NCBI GenBank assembly: GCA_900538355.1
Contig: UPXS01000007.1
Location: forward strand, 1-64,000
DNA from: an uncultured Veillonella sp.
GTDB lineage: Bacteria; Bacillota; Negativicutes; Veillonellales; Veillonellaceae
DNA: 64,000 bases
Direction: 5' to 3'
This document shows, piece by piece, positions 1 to 8,741 of the stretch (positions are counted from its first letter, which is position 1; each line of letters begins with the position of its first letter). The position numbers were made by a program, and so were the translations under genes. The notes beneath the pieces were generated by a model, which was given only the letters and a program-made list of their open reading frames with translations, made no database searches and was not told the DNA's origin.

Positions 1-75
1 TATGTGGCCGTTAATCGCAAGGGGAAGGTAGAAATTTATAGTTTACCTACATTACCATTTTCAGTAAATGCCTAG
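1..75 (+). CDS. 3' end of an unidentified gene (partial)
   Basis: The first 24 codons read open in frame 1 and end at TAG (73-75). The visible tail contains VAVNRKGKVEIYSLPTLPF. Most of the gene lies outside the window. The residues show no family motif, so no function is offered. It is followed by a 67-base gap with a promoter-like -10 box, so acpS probably starts a new transcription unit. Confidence 0.5.
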   Translation, partial: YVAVNRKGKVEIYSLPTLPFSVNA

Positions 76-84
76 ATTTTATCT

Positions 85-113
85 ATGTTTTATCCACTTT
101 AAGAGTGTATAAT
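85..113 (+). promoter_or_regulatory. Possible promoter of acpS
   Basis: A perfect TATAAT lies at 108-113, about 30 bases before the acpS start. The region 17 bases upstream (ATGTTT at 85-90) is a poor -35 match, so the assignment rests on the -10 box and position only. Confidence 0.35.
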
Positions 114-142
114 ATAAATGTTAGGGTAATTTAGGAGTTATT

Positions 143-514
143 ATGAAATTAGGGAATGATATTATTGAAATTGACCGTATCCGTTGTGCTATAGAAAAAT
201 CTAAATCATTTCGTGAACGCGTGTATACGTCTCATGAGATTGATTACTGTGAAAGCAGAAAAAAAGGGCGTTATGAGTCTTATGCTGGCATATATGCTGC
301 TAAAGAGGCTTTCATTAAAGCATTAGGAACGGGAATGCGTCATGGTTCATGGCAAGATATAGAAATTTATCATGATGAATTGGGGGCACCCTTAATTCGT
401 CTACAAGATACTTTCAAAGAAATCTATGAAACATTAGGTTATACTGATATACATGTGTCGATTAGCCATTGCAAAGAATATGCAATGAGCACGGTTATAC
501 TTGAAGGAGTATAA
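143..514 (+). CDS. acpS: Holo-[acyl-carrier-protein] synthase
   Basis: This enzyme transfers 4'-phosphopantetheine from CoA to a serine of acyl carrier protein, activating it for fatty acid synthesis in the cytoplasm. The 123-residue length fits AcpS. The N-terminal NDIIEIDRI segment carries the Mg-binding Asp (D6), and YAAKEAFIKALGTGM (about 51-65) carries the catalytic Lys-Glu pair. A conserved ISHCKEYAMS segment lies near the C-terminus. AGGAG at 133-137 supports the ATG at 143. The stop lies just before the next start, and the ribosome binding site for the next gene lies inside the end of acpS, so the two are probably co-translated. The acpS-nnr pairing is common in Firmicutes. Confidence 0.95.
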   Translation: MKLGNDIIEIDRIRCAIEKSKSFRERVYTSHEIDYCESRKKGRYESYAGIYAAKEAFIKALGTGMRHGSWQDIEIYHDELGAPLIRLQDTFKEIYETLGYTDIHVSISHCKEYAMSTVILEGV

Positions 515-515
515 G

Positions 516-2087
516 ATGCAAATATTAACAACTGAAGATGCTCGATATATAGATCAAGAGGTACCTAAGCAGTTAGGTGTTTCTTTGGAAATTCTAATGG
601 AAAATGCTGGACGTGGCATTGTAGATGCTTTATGGGGACAATATGACTTATTTTCCTTAGATAATGCACGTTCTATCAATAGTTTTGTGCTATTTATCTG
701 TGGTACAGGAAATAACGGGGCAGATGGACTTGTAGCCGCTCGTCATCTATTAGAACAAGGTGTACCTGTACAAATTGTACTTGTCGGTGATACGAGCAAG
801 TGTAGTGACCTCTTTGCAGTGCAACTTGAAAGATGTGAAGCAATGGGGTGTATCATTGATATGTATGACGAATTCAATGATTGGTCCAATGTGGCTATTG
901 CTGTTGAAGGTATTATGGGCACAGGCTTAACAGGCCGATTGCGGGATTTAACCATAGATGTTTTGCATGATATTGATACTATACGTAGTCAATATAATTT
1001 TGATTTGTGGGCTATTGATGTACCGGCAGGGCTAGATGCTTCTTCTGGCCAAATTTCAGAAGGAACATTGACTTATGATTATACGGTTACCTTTGGGGCT
1101 ATTAAACAAGGTTTATTGTTATATCCTGGTAAGGCCATAGGGGGCACAGCTATTGTTGCACCTCTAGGAGCACCTTGGCAACACGTATTGGTTGATCGAG
1201 ATAGTACTATAACTATTGATTCGGATTTAGCAGAAACGCTAATTAATTATCGGGTTCCTATGGCACACAAAGGTGTAAATGGGAATACATTAATCGTTGG
1301 TGGATCTAGTGATATGGTTGGAGCCCCTATGTTGGCCGCAGAAGCTGCTGTTCACAGTGGAGCCGGTAAGGTTACATTAGGCGTTCCAGATACAATTAAA
1401 CATGTTGTTCAAGGTCGTATCATACCGGAGGTAATGGTAACATCTATCGATGAAAATGAATCCCTTTATGACGGACGTCAAGTAGTTGCTATTGGTCCAG
1501 GTTTGGGGCGCACTACAGATATTCCAGATGTAGTAAATCAAGCTATTGATTCCTATGAAGGCGCTCTAGTCATTGATGCAGATGCGTTATATGCATTGGG
1601 GCATGTAGGGTCTGTAGATAAAGATGCTTTGCGTGACGGCAATATTGAGTCTGTATATAAGGCGCAAAAAAATCTGCCATACTGTGTAATGACGCCTCAT
1701 TTAGGTGAATTTAGTAGACTTATAGATTTGCCAATAAAATGGATTGAACGTCATTATATTACACTGGCTCGAGCATTTGCTAAGGCTCATCAAGTAGTGT
1801 TAGTACTTAAGGGGATTCCTTCTGTTGTGGCACTACCTGATGGTACAGTATATGTTAATACTATCGGAAATGCAGGTATGGGAACTGGCGGCATGGGGGA
1901 TGTGTTAACAGGTATTATTGCAGGTTTTATTAGCCAAGGTTATTCCTTACAAGATGGTGCCATTTTAGGCGTCTATGTACATAGCCGCAGTGCAGATATA
2001 CTAAGTGATACTAAAACTTGGGGGTATACACCTAGCGATGTAAGTACATCGATAGGTTGTGTCATTAGTGAATTATTGGGAGAATAA
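516..2087 (+). CDS. nnr: Bifunctional NAD(P)H-hydrate epimerase / ADP-dependent NAD(P)H-hydrate dehydratase
   Basis: The protein repairs hydrated NAD(P)H: the N-terminal YjeF_N half epimerises NAD(P)HX and the C-terminal ribokinase-like half dehydrates the S form using ADP. The N half shows ILMENAGRGI and a nucleotide loop GTGNNGADG. The C half shows GNTLIVGGSSDMVGAP and GNAGMGTGGMGDVLTG near the C-terminus, matching the dehydratase active-site loop. About 523 residues fits the fused form. An in-frame TTG at 501 also exists, but AAGGAG at 504-509 sits six bases before ATG 516, so 516 is chosen. The usual NNGGDG loop reads NNGADG here, a mild deviation. Confidence 0.93.
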   Translation: MQILTTEDARYIDQEVPKQLGVSLEILMENAGRGIVDALWGQYDLFSLDNARSINSFVLFICGTGNNGADGLVAARHLLEQGVPVQIVLVGDTSKCSDLFAVQLERCEAMGCIIDMYDEFNDWSNVAIAVEGIMGTGLTGRLRDLTIDVLHDIDTIRSQYNFDLWAIDVPAGLDASSGQISEGTLTYDYTVTFGAIKQGLLLYPGKAIGGTAIVAPLGAPWQHVLVDRDSTITIDSDLAETLINYRVPMAHKGVNGNTLIVGGSSDMVGAPMLAAEAAVHSGAGKVTLGVPDTIKHVVQGRIIPEVMVTSIDENESLYDGRQVVAIGPGLGRTTDIPDVVNQAIDSYEGALVIDADALYALGHVGSVDKDALRDGNIESVYKAQKNLPYCVMTPHLGEFSRLIDLPIKWIERHYITLARAFAKAHQVVLVLKGIPSVVALPDGTVYVNTIGNAGMGTGGMGDVLTGIIAGFISQGYSLQDGAILGVYVHSRSADILSDTKTWGYTPSDVSTSIGCVISELLGE

Positions 2088-2089
2088 GA

Positions 2090-3034
2090 ATGACAAATAA
2101 AATACAGCGATTTATAGCCTTTTTATTAGTGCTATGTATTCCTATCTTTGCCATTGCGGGATGTACGAATAAAGATGTAGCTAATGCAGCATCTCAGAAT
2201 AGCACTAGTGTAAATGAAGGCTATTCCATTGATACGAAACAAACTAATCCTGAAGGTCATCTAGACGTATATATGCTTGATATTGGTCAAGGCGATGCCA
2301 TATTACTCAAGGTTGGCGATGAATATAGTATGATCGATACAGGTGACATTGAGCATCGTGAGAACATTGTGGCACAGTTAAAATCTATGGGTGTTACAAA
2401 GCTAAAAAATGTAATTATCACACATCCCCATGCTGATCATATGGGTGGTTTCTATGCTATTGCAAAAGCTATGCCTATTGAACATGTGTATGATGATGGC
2501 ATTTCTGTTGATAATAATATGTATAAAACCTATGAAAAATGGATTGATAAAAATAAAATCCAACGGTCTACATTGCGTAGTGGTGATGTAGTAGATTTTG
2601 GTCATGGAGCGGTATTTGTTGTATATGCACCTTGGACTGAACCTTTAACAGATAAAAAAGGAGCGCCAGATCTTAATAATAACTCTATTGTAGGTAAATT
2701 AATTTTTGGTAAATTCTCTATGCTCTTTACTGGTGATGCAGAATTACAAGAAGAGAAAAAACTCATAAAAGAGCAGAACTCTAGACTGTTTGCCCGTGTT
2801 CTTAAGGTAGGTCACCACGGTTCTCGCACAAGTAGCTCTGAAGATTTTTTGAAATCTATTAAACCAGAAAGTGCATTAATTTCAAATGGCATGTATAATA
2901 GTTATGGTCATCCTCACGATGTAACATTACGTCGTTTGCAGGAGAACAATATTGCCATTTACCGTACAGATACGATGGGACGTATTCACATTAGTACGGA
3001 TGGGAATGAATGGCAAATTACAACTGAACGTTAG
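2090..3034 (+). CDS. ComEC/Rec2-like metallo-beta-lactamase-fold lipoprotein
   Basis: This is a secreted or lipid-anchored metallo-hydrolase of 314 residues. The first 25 residues form a signal sequence ending in a lipobox (AIAGC, Cys25). The rest is a metallo-beta-lactamase fold with LDIGQGDAILL, the metal-binding THPHADHMGG loop (about 108-117), FTGDAE, and GHHGSRTSSS, which matches the C-terminal hydrolase domain of ComEC. It lacks the ComEC channel domain, so it is a stand-alone extracytoplasmic nuclease-like protein. A role in cleaving external nucleic acid is an inference from the family. It starts 2 bases after nnr and probably shares its transcript. Confidence 0.82.
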   Translation: MTNKIQRFIAFLLVLCIPIFAIAGCTNKDVANAASQNSTSVNEGYSIDTKQTNPEGHLDVYMLDIGQGDAILLKVGDEYSMIDTGDIEHRENIVAQLKSMGVTKLKNVIITHPHADHMGGFYAIAKAMPIEHVYDDGISVDNNMYKTYEKWIDKNKIQRSTLRSGDVVDFGHGAVFVVYAPWTEPLTDKKGAPDLNNNSIVGKLIFGKFSMLFTGDAELQEEKKLIKEQNSRLFARVLKVGHHGSRTSSSEDFLKSIKPESALISNGMYNSYGHPHDVTLRRLQENNIAIYRTDTMGRIHISTDGNEWQITTER

Positions 3035-3270
3035 CGTCGATTGCATAGCACAAAAAATAATTTTAAGCAACTAATTTTTGTGTGTACTGTATAAAGACTT
3101 TATATAGTAATATGTATAATCGGCATACTAATCTTCATGTTTGTATGAAATAATCTATCTATAATCTAACATTAGTTTATGGATAGATTGGAACGATGAG
3201 ACTTTGATTCACAAAGATATCATCGACTCATCTCTATGGTTTGGACACTACGTATGTCAGTTAGATTGGA
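3035..3270. other. Intergenic leader with a long near-perfect hairpin
   Basis: This 236-base gap separates the metallo-hydrolase from the amidase. It holds an AT-only repeat pair (CACAAAAA 3049-3056 / TTTTTGTG 3075-3082) and a hairpin at 3152-3189 whose arms start AATCTATC and end GATAGATT with about 18 paired positions. A second fold follows, GATGAG (3195-3200) with CTCATC near 3226, enclosing CTTTG/CAAAG. None is followed by a clear T-run. No known riboswitch class was recognised. Confidence 0.4.
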
Positions 3271-3279
3271 GTGAATGTA

Positions 3280-4377
3280 TTGCGTAAACTATTTTTTATG
3301 TGCCTTGCTGTCTTGATGGCGATACCACTATTCTTGACTCAAGCAAAGGCAGCTAATCTTGAAGATGCTCGATGGGTGACACGAACTGATGCACCGGTAC
3401 CATATGTTCGTATGGTTATGGATTTGTCAGCACCGGTAAAAGCGTCTGCATCGATTAGCAAAGATGGGAAAACGACGACTGTTACCTTAAAGAACACAAA
3501 GCTAAAGACTGCTAAGGCGAATATCAATATGGACTCTAGTATAGCTAGTTCTGCTAGACTCACAGAAGATGGCAGAGATGTGAAGGTAACAATCAAGACA
3601 CCTTCATCTATCGATACGAGTGATGTAAAGGTATTTTCTCTAAAGAAAGATACGGTTAATAAGAAACCGTATCGCATCGTTGTAGATGTACAGAAAAAAG
3701 GTGTGGCACCTAAACCTGCTTATTATGGCAAACGTCCATCTCCTTCTGTACATCCTGCGAAAAATATGCCCACAGGATCTGGTAATTATTCTATTAGCGG
3801 TGGTCTATCTGGTAAAACAATTACGATTGACCCAGGTCATGGTGGTAGTGACTCTGGTGCCGTTGGACCGCATGGTGTACAAGAGAAAAATATTACACTA
3901 CCGATTTCTATGTACTTGAAAAAAGCTCTAGAAAATCGTGGCGCTAAAGTACTTATGACTCGTACTACAGACGTAGACGTATACGGTCCTAATGCAAGTG
4001 GTGTTGATGAATTAGGCGCTCGTGTTAACGTAGCAAACCGCAGCAATTCTGACGCACTCATCAGCGTGCATATTAACGCATTTAACAACCCAAGTGTTGG
4101 TGGTATTGCAACATACTACTATACTAAAACAGGTAATGATGCTCGTTTAGCACAAAAGGTACAATCTCAAATTGCTAGCGTTCCAGGTTTCAATGGTGAC
4201 CGTGGCATTCAAGAAGGTAACTTATATGTGTTGAGACATTCTAATATGCCTGCAGTTCTTGTAGAGCTTGGTTTTATTTCCAACCCTAATGAAGAACGTG
4301 TATTGCAATCTCCTCAAACACAAGAAGACTTTGCAAATCGCATTGCCAATGGTATTGCTAGTTACTTTGGAGGTTAA
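3280..4377 (+). CDS. N-acetylmuramoyl-L-alanine amidase with AMIN domain
   Basis: This is a secreted zinc amidase that cuts the bond between N-acetylmuramic acid and L-alanine in peptidoglycan. A signal peptide of about 25 residues ends near AKA. An AMIN-type wall-targeting domain follows to about residue 130, then a Pro-rich linker, then an Amidase_3 domain. The latter shows TIDPGHGGSDSGA (zinc His), QEKNIT (zinc Glu), SVHINAF (zinc His) and VELGFISNP (catalytic Glu). GTG at 3271 is in frame, but GGAG at 3268-3271 is well placed for TTG 3280, so the TTG is preferred. The AMIN plus Amidase_3 layout resembles AmiC of diderms, fitting a role in daughter-cell separation. Confidence 0.9.
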   Translation: MRKLFFMCLAVLMAIPLFLTQAKAANLEDARWVTRTDAPVPYVRMVMDLSAPVKASASISKDGKTTTVTLKNTKLKTAKANINMDSSIASSARLTEDGRDVKVTIKTPSSIDTSDVKVFSLKKDTVNKKPYRIVVDVQKKGVAPKPAYYGKRPSPSVHPAKNMPTGSGNYSISGGLSGKTITIDPGHGGSDSGAVGPHGVQEKNITLPISMYLKKALENRGAKVLMTRTTDVDVYGPNASGVDELGARVNVANRSNSDALISVHINAFNNPSVGGIATYYYTKTGNDARLAQKVQSQIASVPGFNGDRGIQEGNLYVLRHSNMPAVLVELGFISNPNEERVLQSPQTQEDFANRIANGIASYFGG

Positions 4378-4380
4378 TCG

Positions 4381-4941
4381 ATGAAATTACGTAAACAAGT
4401 TCTGTCGATCCTCTGCGTAGGTTTGCTTGTATTTGCAGCAGGTTGTACACCTAATCAAGCACCTACAACAGGTAAAAGTGAACCTGTGCAAGAGACGAAA
4501 GTCAATAAGGATGCAGAAACAACAAAAGCATCTCAAGAAATGGTTAAGATGGCCTTCTTTGTTCCAACAGAGGATGGCTCAGGGGTAAAAGAATCAACAG
4601 TTGAGATGGAGGCGGACAAAGTAACGCCTAAAGCAGCTCTTCTAGCGATGTTAAAAGCTGATAGAGCACAAAAATATCCAGTATTCTCCAAGGATATTGA
4701 AATTATATCCGTTACTGTAAAGGACGGCATTGCTTCTGTAGAAGTGAATGACGCTTTCGTAAAAGGTAAAGGTGGGGACTTAACTGTTAAATTACAAATG
4801 GCTGCCATTGTAAATACATTGACATCCTTTGATAATATTAATGGTGTTCTCTTCGTTAGCAATGGTAAAAAGGTACCTACTGTAGGTTCCTTTGATACGA
4901 AAGATCCTGTTAAACGGATGACAAACCTAATTAAAAAATAA
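4381..4941 (+). CDS. GerMN-domain lipoprotein
   Basis: A 186-residue lipoprotein: signal sequence with lipobox VFAAGC (Cys22), a short polar linker, then a GerMN domain (about 55-180) with TPKAALLAML, VNDAFVKG and LQMAAIVNTLTSFDNINGVLFVSNGKKV. GerMN domains occur in the sporulation protein GerM and in other wall-associated lipoproteins. The gene starts 3 bases after the amidase and is probably co-transcribed with it, so a role at the cell wall with the amidase is inferred. Sporulation is not implied by anything else here. Confidence 0.85.
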   Translation: MKLRKQVLSILCVGLLVFAAGCTPNQAPTTGKSEPVQETKVNKDAETTKASQEMVKMAFFVPTEDGSGVKESTVEMEADKVTPKAALLAMLKADRAQKYPVFSKDIEIISVTVKDGIASVEVNDAFVKGKGGDLTVKLQMAAIVNTLTSFDNINGVLFVSNGKKVPTVGSFDTKDPVKRMTNLIKK

Positions 4942-4960
4942 TTAAGTTAGGCTCATTGAT

Positions 4961-4996
4961 AGCAGATAGTTGATATATCAACTATCTGCTATTTTT
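4961..4996 (+). terminator. Rho-independent terminator after the GerMN gene
   Basis: A 13-bp perfect stem (AGCAGATAGTTGA / TCAACTATCTGCT) with a TATA loop lies at 4961-4990 and is followed by a T-rich stretch. Confidence 0.9.
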
Positions 4997-5055
4997 GTTG
5001 TCTTTTATATATGTTACAATACAATATGTATACTAATCGGAAGCCAGGTGATGAG

Positions 5056-6036
5056 ATGCAATTAAAAGATGTAGGGGAATTTAATTTCATTCGCCACATT
5101 CAAGATAATACGATATATGATCAAAGTACTGTGATTACAGGAATTGGTGATGATTGTGCTGTATATAGTGCTAAGGAAGAAACAGATCAATTAATTAGCA
5201 CTGATACGATGGTGGAAGGGGTTCACTTTAGTTTTCACTATATGAAGCCCTATGATGTAGGCTATCGTCTCATGACGGCCAATTTGAGTGATATTGCTGC
5301 TATGGGTGGCACTCCTCGTCAAATTGTGCTATCTGTGGCTGCACCTGAATATGTTGATACGGCTATTCTTGATGAAGTTTATAGAGGCATAAAAGATCAA
5401 TGCGCAAAATATCATCTTAATATACTTGGTGGGGATACGGTGCGTACGGAAGGGCCCATGGTGTGGACCGTAACAATTATCGGTGATGTTCCCAAAGGAA
5501 CTGCTGTTATGCGTAGTGGTGCGCAAGTAGGTGATATTGTGGGCATTACAAATTACGTAGGTTATGCTGCTACCGGTTTGGGCGCCTTATCATATAATTT
5601 AGTTGGTTATTATATGACCAAGGTTGGTCATCAACGTCCAGATCCACAAATAGAATTGGGCCAACAATTGAGACAATTAGGTATTCATAGTATGAATGAT
5701 ATTAGTGATGGTCTCGGTAGTGAATTAAATGAAATTGCATCGGCTAGCAATGCATCTATTGTTATAGAGGAAAAAGCTATTCCACTACATGAGGAGACTT
5801 ATGAATTAGCTAAGTATTTGCAGACTAATCCAGTAGATTATGCATTGTATGGTGGCGAGGACTTTCAACTACTATTCACGGCTCCTAAATCATTGCTTCC
5901 TAAATTAGAGAATTTAGCAGGCATTACAATAATTGGTGAAGTTGTGTCTGGACCAGCTGAGGTTCAGATGGTAACACCGGATAAAACGATTAAGACCATA
6001 GAAGCGAAAGGATATAATCATTTTCATGAATCATAA
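5056..6036 (+). CDS. thiL: Thiamine-monophosphate kinase
   Basis: ThiL phosphorylates thiamine monophosphate with ATP to give the active cofactor thiamine diphosphate. The protein has the PurM/AIR-synthase-like fold: GIGDDCAVY, STDTMVEGVHF, LSDIAAMGG and GGDTVRT form the nucleotide and metal sites, and ISDGLGSELNEIA and YGGEDFQLLF mark the C-terminal domain. About 326 residues fits the family. An ATG at 5011 is in frame, but AGGTG at 5046-5050 points to ATG 5056, and MQLKDVGEFNFI is a typical ThiL start. The last 11 bases overlap tsaE, so it leads the t6A operon. Confidence 0.95.
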   Translation: MQLKDVGEFNFIRHIQDNTIYDQSTVITGIGDDCAVYSAKEETDQLISTDTMVEGVHFSFHYMKPYDVGYRLMTANLSDIAAMGGTPRQIVLSVAAPEYVDTAILDEVYRGIKDQCAKYHLNILGGDTVRTEGPMVWTVTIIGDVPKGTAVMRSGAQVGDIVGITNYVGYAATGLGALSYNLVGYYMTKVGHQRPDPQIELGQQLRQLGIHSMNDISDGLGSELNEIASASNASIVIEEKAIPLHEETYELAKYLQTNPVDYALYGGEDFQLLFTAPKSLLPKLENLAGITIIGEVVSGPAEVQMVTPDKTIKTIEAKGYNHFHES

Positions 6037-6520
6037 GGCACAGGTTCAATTAGAGACTCATACAGTTGAAGATACACAACAATTTGGACAACTATTAGGC
6101 AAATGGGTCAAACAAAGTGGAGACCCTTTATGTATTGCCTTAATTGGTGATTTGGGGACTGGAAAAACACATCTATCCCAAGGCATTGCGAAAGGCTTTG
6201 GCGTTACAGAGGAGATTACTAGCCCTACGTTTGCCATCATGAATACTTACGATGTTGATAGAACACATTTATATCATTTTGATGTATATCGGTTAGATGA
6301 TATAAGTGAACTAGAGAATATTGGCTTTTACGAATATACAGAGGACTGTGTATCCATTGTGGAGTGGGCTGATAAATTTTCTGATGAATTACCAGATGAA
6401 ACATTATGGATATATCTGACTCGTATTGATGATACAAGCCGATCCATTACGTTAAGTAGTGATTATCTTACAAAAGATGATTTAGTAGATATAGGAGGCC
6501 CATATGTGGTTGGGAATTGA
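6026..6520 (+). CDS. tsaE: tRNA t6A37 threonylcarbamoyltransferase complex ATPase TsaE
   Basis: TsaE is the P-loop ATPase that works with TsaB and TsaD to put the threonylcarbamoyl group on A37 of ANN-decoding tRNAs. The Walker A loop reads GDLGTGKTH, followed by SPTFAIMNTY and HFDVYRLDD, all typical of TsaE. Length is 164 residues. It overlaps thiL by 11 bases and tsaB by 17 bases, consistent with translational coupling. Confidence 0.95.
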   Translation: MNHKAQVQLETHTVEDTQQFGQLLGKWVKQSGDPLCIALIGDLGTGKTHLSQGIAKGFGVTEEITSPTFAIMNTYDVDRTHLYHFDVYRLDDISELENIGFYEYTEDCVSIVEWADKFSDELPDETLWIYLTRIDDTSRSITLSSDYLTKDDLVDIGGPYVVGN

Positions 6521-7262
6521 GACAAGTTCGCTCGTATCGAGTGTGGCCTTAATGGATGAAACAAACTTGATTGGTGAACTAACCATTCAAGCGGGATTAA
6601 CTCATTCTGAGCAGCTAATACCTCATATTGACATGTTGTTGCGAGCCTCACAAGTAAAAAAGAATGAACTAAAAGGTATTATAGTTAGTATTGGTCCTGG
6701 TTCATTTACGGGATTGCGTATAGGTATGGGGACTGCAAAAGCTATGGCTTATGCCTTACAAATTCCATTGTATGGTGTGATGACCATGGATAGTTTGGCT
6801 CATAATGTTTCATATACAAATAGAACTATCTGTACTGTTATCGATGCTCAAAAAAAGCATGTCTATGCTGGTCTGTATCGATATGAAAACAATGAGCTAG
6901 TATGTAAAGAGGAACCGTTTGTTATTGCGGCTAGTGATTTATTAGAAAAGTTCCGAGAAACAAAGGAAGAGGTCTTATTCTTAGGTGATGGTATCAAGCG
7001 CATTGAAAAGCTTTTAGACGAAAACGATACTAATTTGACTATTCTAGATATTTCACAACGCATTCCAAAAGCCAGTTCTTTACTTTTAGCGGGACGCGAG
7101 TTAGTTATCCGTAAAGAGATATGTGATCCAATGGATATGGTTCCTTATTATATCCGTCGTTCTGAAGCAGAGGTTTTATGGGAGGAACGACATAAGGATA
7201 ATCCAGACATGTTAAACCAAAATCCTACGGTTGTTGTCACCGAAGCGGCAGGAGTAGAATAA
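6504..7262 (+). CDS. tsaB: tRNA t6A37 threonylcarbamoyltransferase complex dimerization subunit TsaB
   Basis: TsaB is the non-catalytic partner of TsaD in t6A37 synthesis. It belongs to the ASKHA fold; the N-terminus reads GIETSSLVSSVAL and the conserved loop IGPGSFTGLRIGMGTAKAMA is present at about residues 66-85. Length is 252 residues, slightly long because of a polar C-terminal tail. It overlaps tsaE upstream and shares one base with rimI downstream. Confidence 0.95.
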   Translation: MWLGIETSSLVSSVALMDETNLIGELTIQAGLTHSEQLIPHIDMLLRASQVKKNELKGIIVSIGPGSFTGLRIGMGTAKAMAYALQIPLYGVMTMDSLAHNVSYTNRTICTVIDAQKKHVYAGLYRYENNELVCKEEPFVIAASDLLEKFRETKEEVLFLGDGIKRIEKLLDENDTNLTILDISQRIPKASSLLLAGRELVIRKEICDPMDMVPYYIRRSEAEVLWEERHKDNPDMLNQNPTVVVTEAAGVE

Positions 7263-7711
7263 TGGAGATTCGGTTAGCTACGGTAGATGATGCTCAAGCC
7301 ATTTATGATATAGAACAACAGTCCTTTTCTGTTCCATGGAGCTTGGAATCTGTACTTGCTGAACTTGAAGGGGCCCATAATAAGTTATATATGGTTATTT
7401 GTGAAGAAAATCATATTGTGGGCTATGCTGGTGCTTGGCTCGTATACGATGAAGGACAAATCACGAATATTGCCATTCTACCTTCCGCCCGTGGTAAGGG
7501 ATATGGCTCAAAACTTACTAAAGAATTAATAGATGAATGTTTGAATAGAGGGATGCATGAAATCTTCTTGGAGGTACGTATATCTAATTTACCTGCCTTG
7601 GCAATGTATAGAAATCTAGGATTTACTGTTAAAGGAATTCGCAAAGATTATTATTCAGAGCCAAAAGAGGATGCTTATATTATGTCTCTCGTTTCAGAGG
7701 AAATAGAATGA
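7262..7711 (+). CDS. rimI: Ribosomal protein S18-alanine N-acetyltransferase
   Basis: This is a GNAT-family acetyltransferase of 149 residues. The acetyl-CoA loop is seen as ILPSARGKGYGSKL, followed by EVRISNLPALAMYRNLGFTVKGIRKDYYSEPKEDA, which is characteristic of RimI (given here in overlapping view: VRISNLPALAMYRNLGF). Its position between tsaB and tsaD is the usual Firmicutes arrangement. It shares a base with tsaB and overlaps tsaD by 4 bases. Substrate specificity (S18 versus other N-termini) cannot be read from the sequence. Confidence 0.92.
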   Translation: MEIRLATVDDAQAIYDIEQQSFSVPWSLESVLAELEGAHNKLYMVICEENHIVGYAGAWLVYDEGQITNIAILPSARGKGYGSKLTKELIDECLNRGMHEIFLEVRISNLPALAMYRNLGFTVKGIRKDYYSEPKEDAYIMSLVSEEIE

Positions 7712-8739
7712 GTATTTACACATTAGCCTTGGAAAGTAGTTGCGATGAAACATCTGCATCTGTCCTAAAGGATGGGCGTACTGTTTTATCTAATGTAATT
7801 TCTAGCCAAGTGCCTATTCATAGAAAATTTGGTGGTGTTGTACCGGAAATCGCATCACGCCATCATATTGAACAAGTTATACCGGTTATAGATCAAGCAT
7901 TGCGCGATGCAAATGTAACCTTACAAGATATAGACCATATTGGCGTTACCTATGGCCCAGGTCTAGTGGGCGCATTATTAGTTGGTGTAGCTGCTGCGAA
8001 GGGATTATCCTTTGCTACAGGTATTCCTTTGGTACCAGTTCACCATATGGAAGGTCATATCTTTGCTAATTTCTTAGCTAATCCAGAATTGGAGCCTCCA
8101 TTTTTGAGTCTCGTCGTGTCTGGTGGTCATACCATGCTAGTGCATGTGAAAGGCTATGAAGAGTTTGATATCCTTGGACAGACTCGCGATGACGCAGCGG
8201 GGGAAGCATTTGATAAAATTGCTCGTGTTATGGGGTTCCCATACCCAGGTGGCCCTCATATCGATGCCCTTGCAATTGAAGGCAATCCAGATGCTATTGA
8301 GTTTCCAAAGGCTTTGAGTGAGCCAGGTAATTTCGAATTTAGTTTTAGTGGATTGAAATCCGCAGTGTTAAACTATTTAAATAGTAAGCAACAAAAGAAT
8401 GAACCTATAAATCAAGCAGACGTTGCAGCGTCCTTTCAAAAGGCTATTGTGGATGTATTGGTTGAGAAAACACGAGATGCGGCTCATACATTGGGGGAAA
8501 CTCGTATTACCATAGCTGGTGGCGTTTCTGCTAATAAAGGTTTACAAACAGCATTACAAATAATGTGCGAAAAAGAAGGATTTACCTATTACAAGCCTCA
8601 TAAAATTTTGTCCACTGATAATGCAGCGATGATTGGTTGTCGTGCTTATTATATGGCTCAAGCTGGTAAATTTGCAGATTTAACATTGAATGCAAAACCA
8701 AGTGTTGAAATTGGTCATGTATCTTGGAAAGAGGATTAA
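7708..8739 (+). CDS. tsaD: tRNA N6-adenosine threonylcarbamoyltransferase TsaD
   Basis: TsaD is the catalytic subunit that transfers the threonylcarbamoyl group from threonylcarbamoyl-AMP to A37 of tRNA. The 343-residue protein starts LALESSCDETSASVL and has the metal-binding HHMEGH loop (about 111-116), VVSGGHTML, FDKIARVMGFPYPGGP and AGGVSANKGL. These are the standard TsaD/Kae1 motifs. It overlaps rimI by 4 bases and is followed 2 bases later by the histidine kinase gene, so the two-component pair may share its transcript. Confidence 0.97.
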   Translation: MSIYTLALESSCDETSASVLKDGRTVLSNVISSQVPIHRKFGGVVPEIASRHHIEQVIPVIDQALRDANVTLQDIDHIGVTYGPGLVGALLVGVAAAKGLSFATGIPLVPVHHMEGHIFANFLANPELEPPFLSLVVSGGHTMLVHVKGYEEFDILGQTRDDAAGEAFDKIARVMGFPYPGGPHIDALAIEGNPDAIEFPKALSEPGNFEFSFSGLKSAVLNYLNSKQQKNEPINQADVAASFQKAIVDVLVEKTRDAAHTLGETRITIAGGVSANKGLQTALQIMCEKEGFTYYKPHKILSTDNAAMIGCRAYYMAQAGKFADLTLNAKPSVEIGHVSWKED

Positions 8740-8741
8740 TC

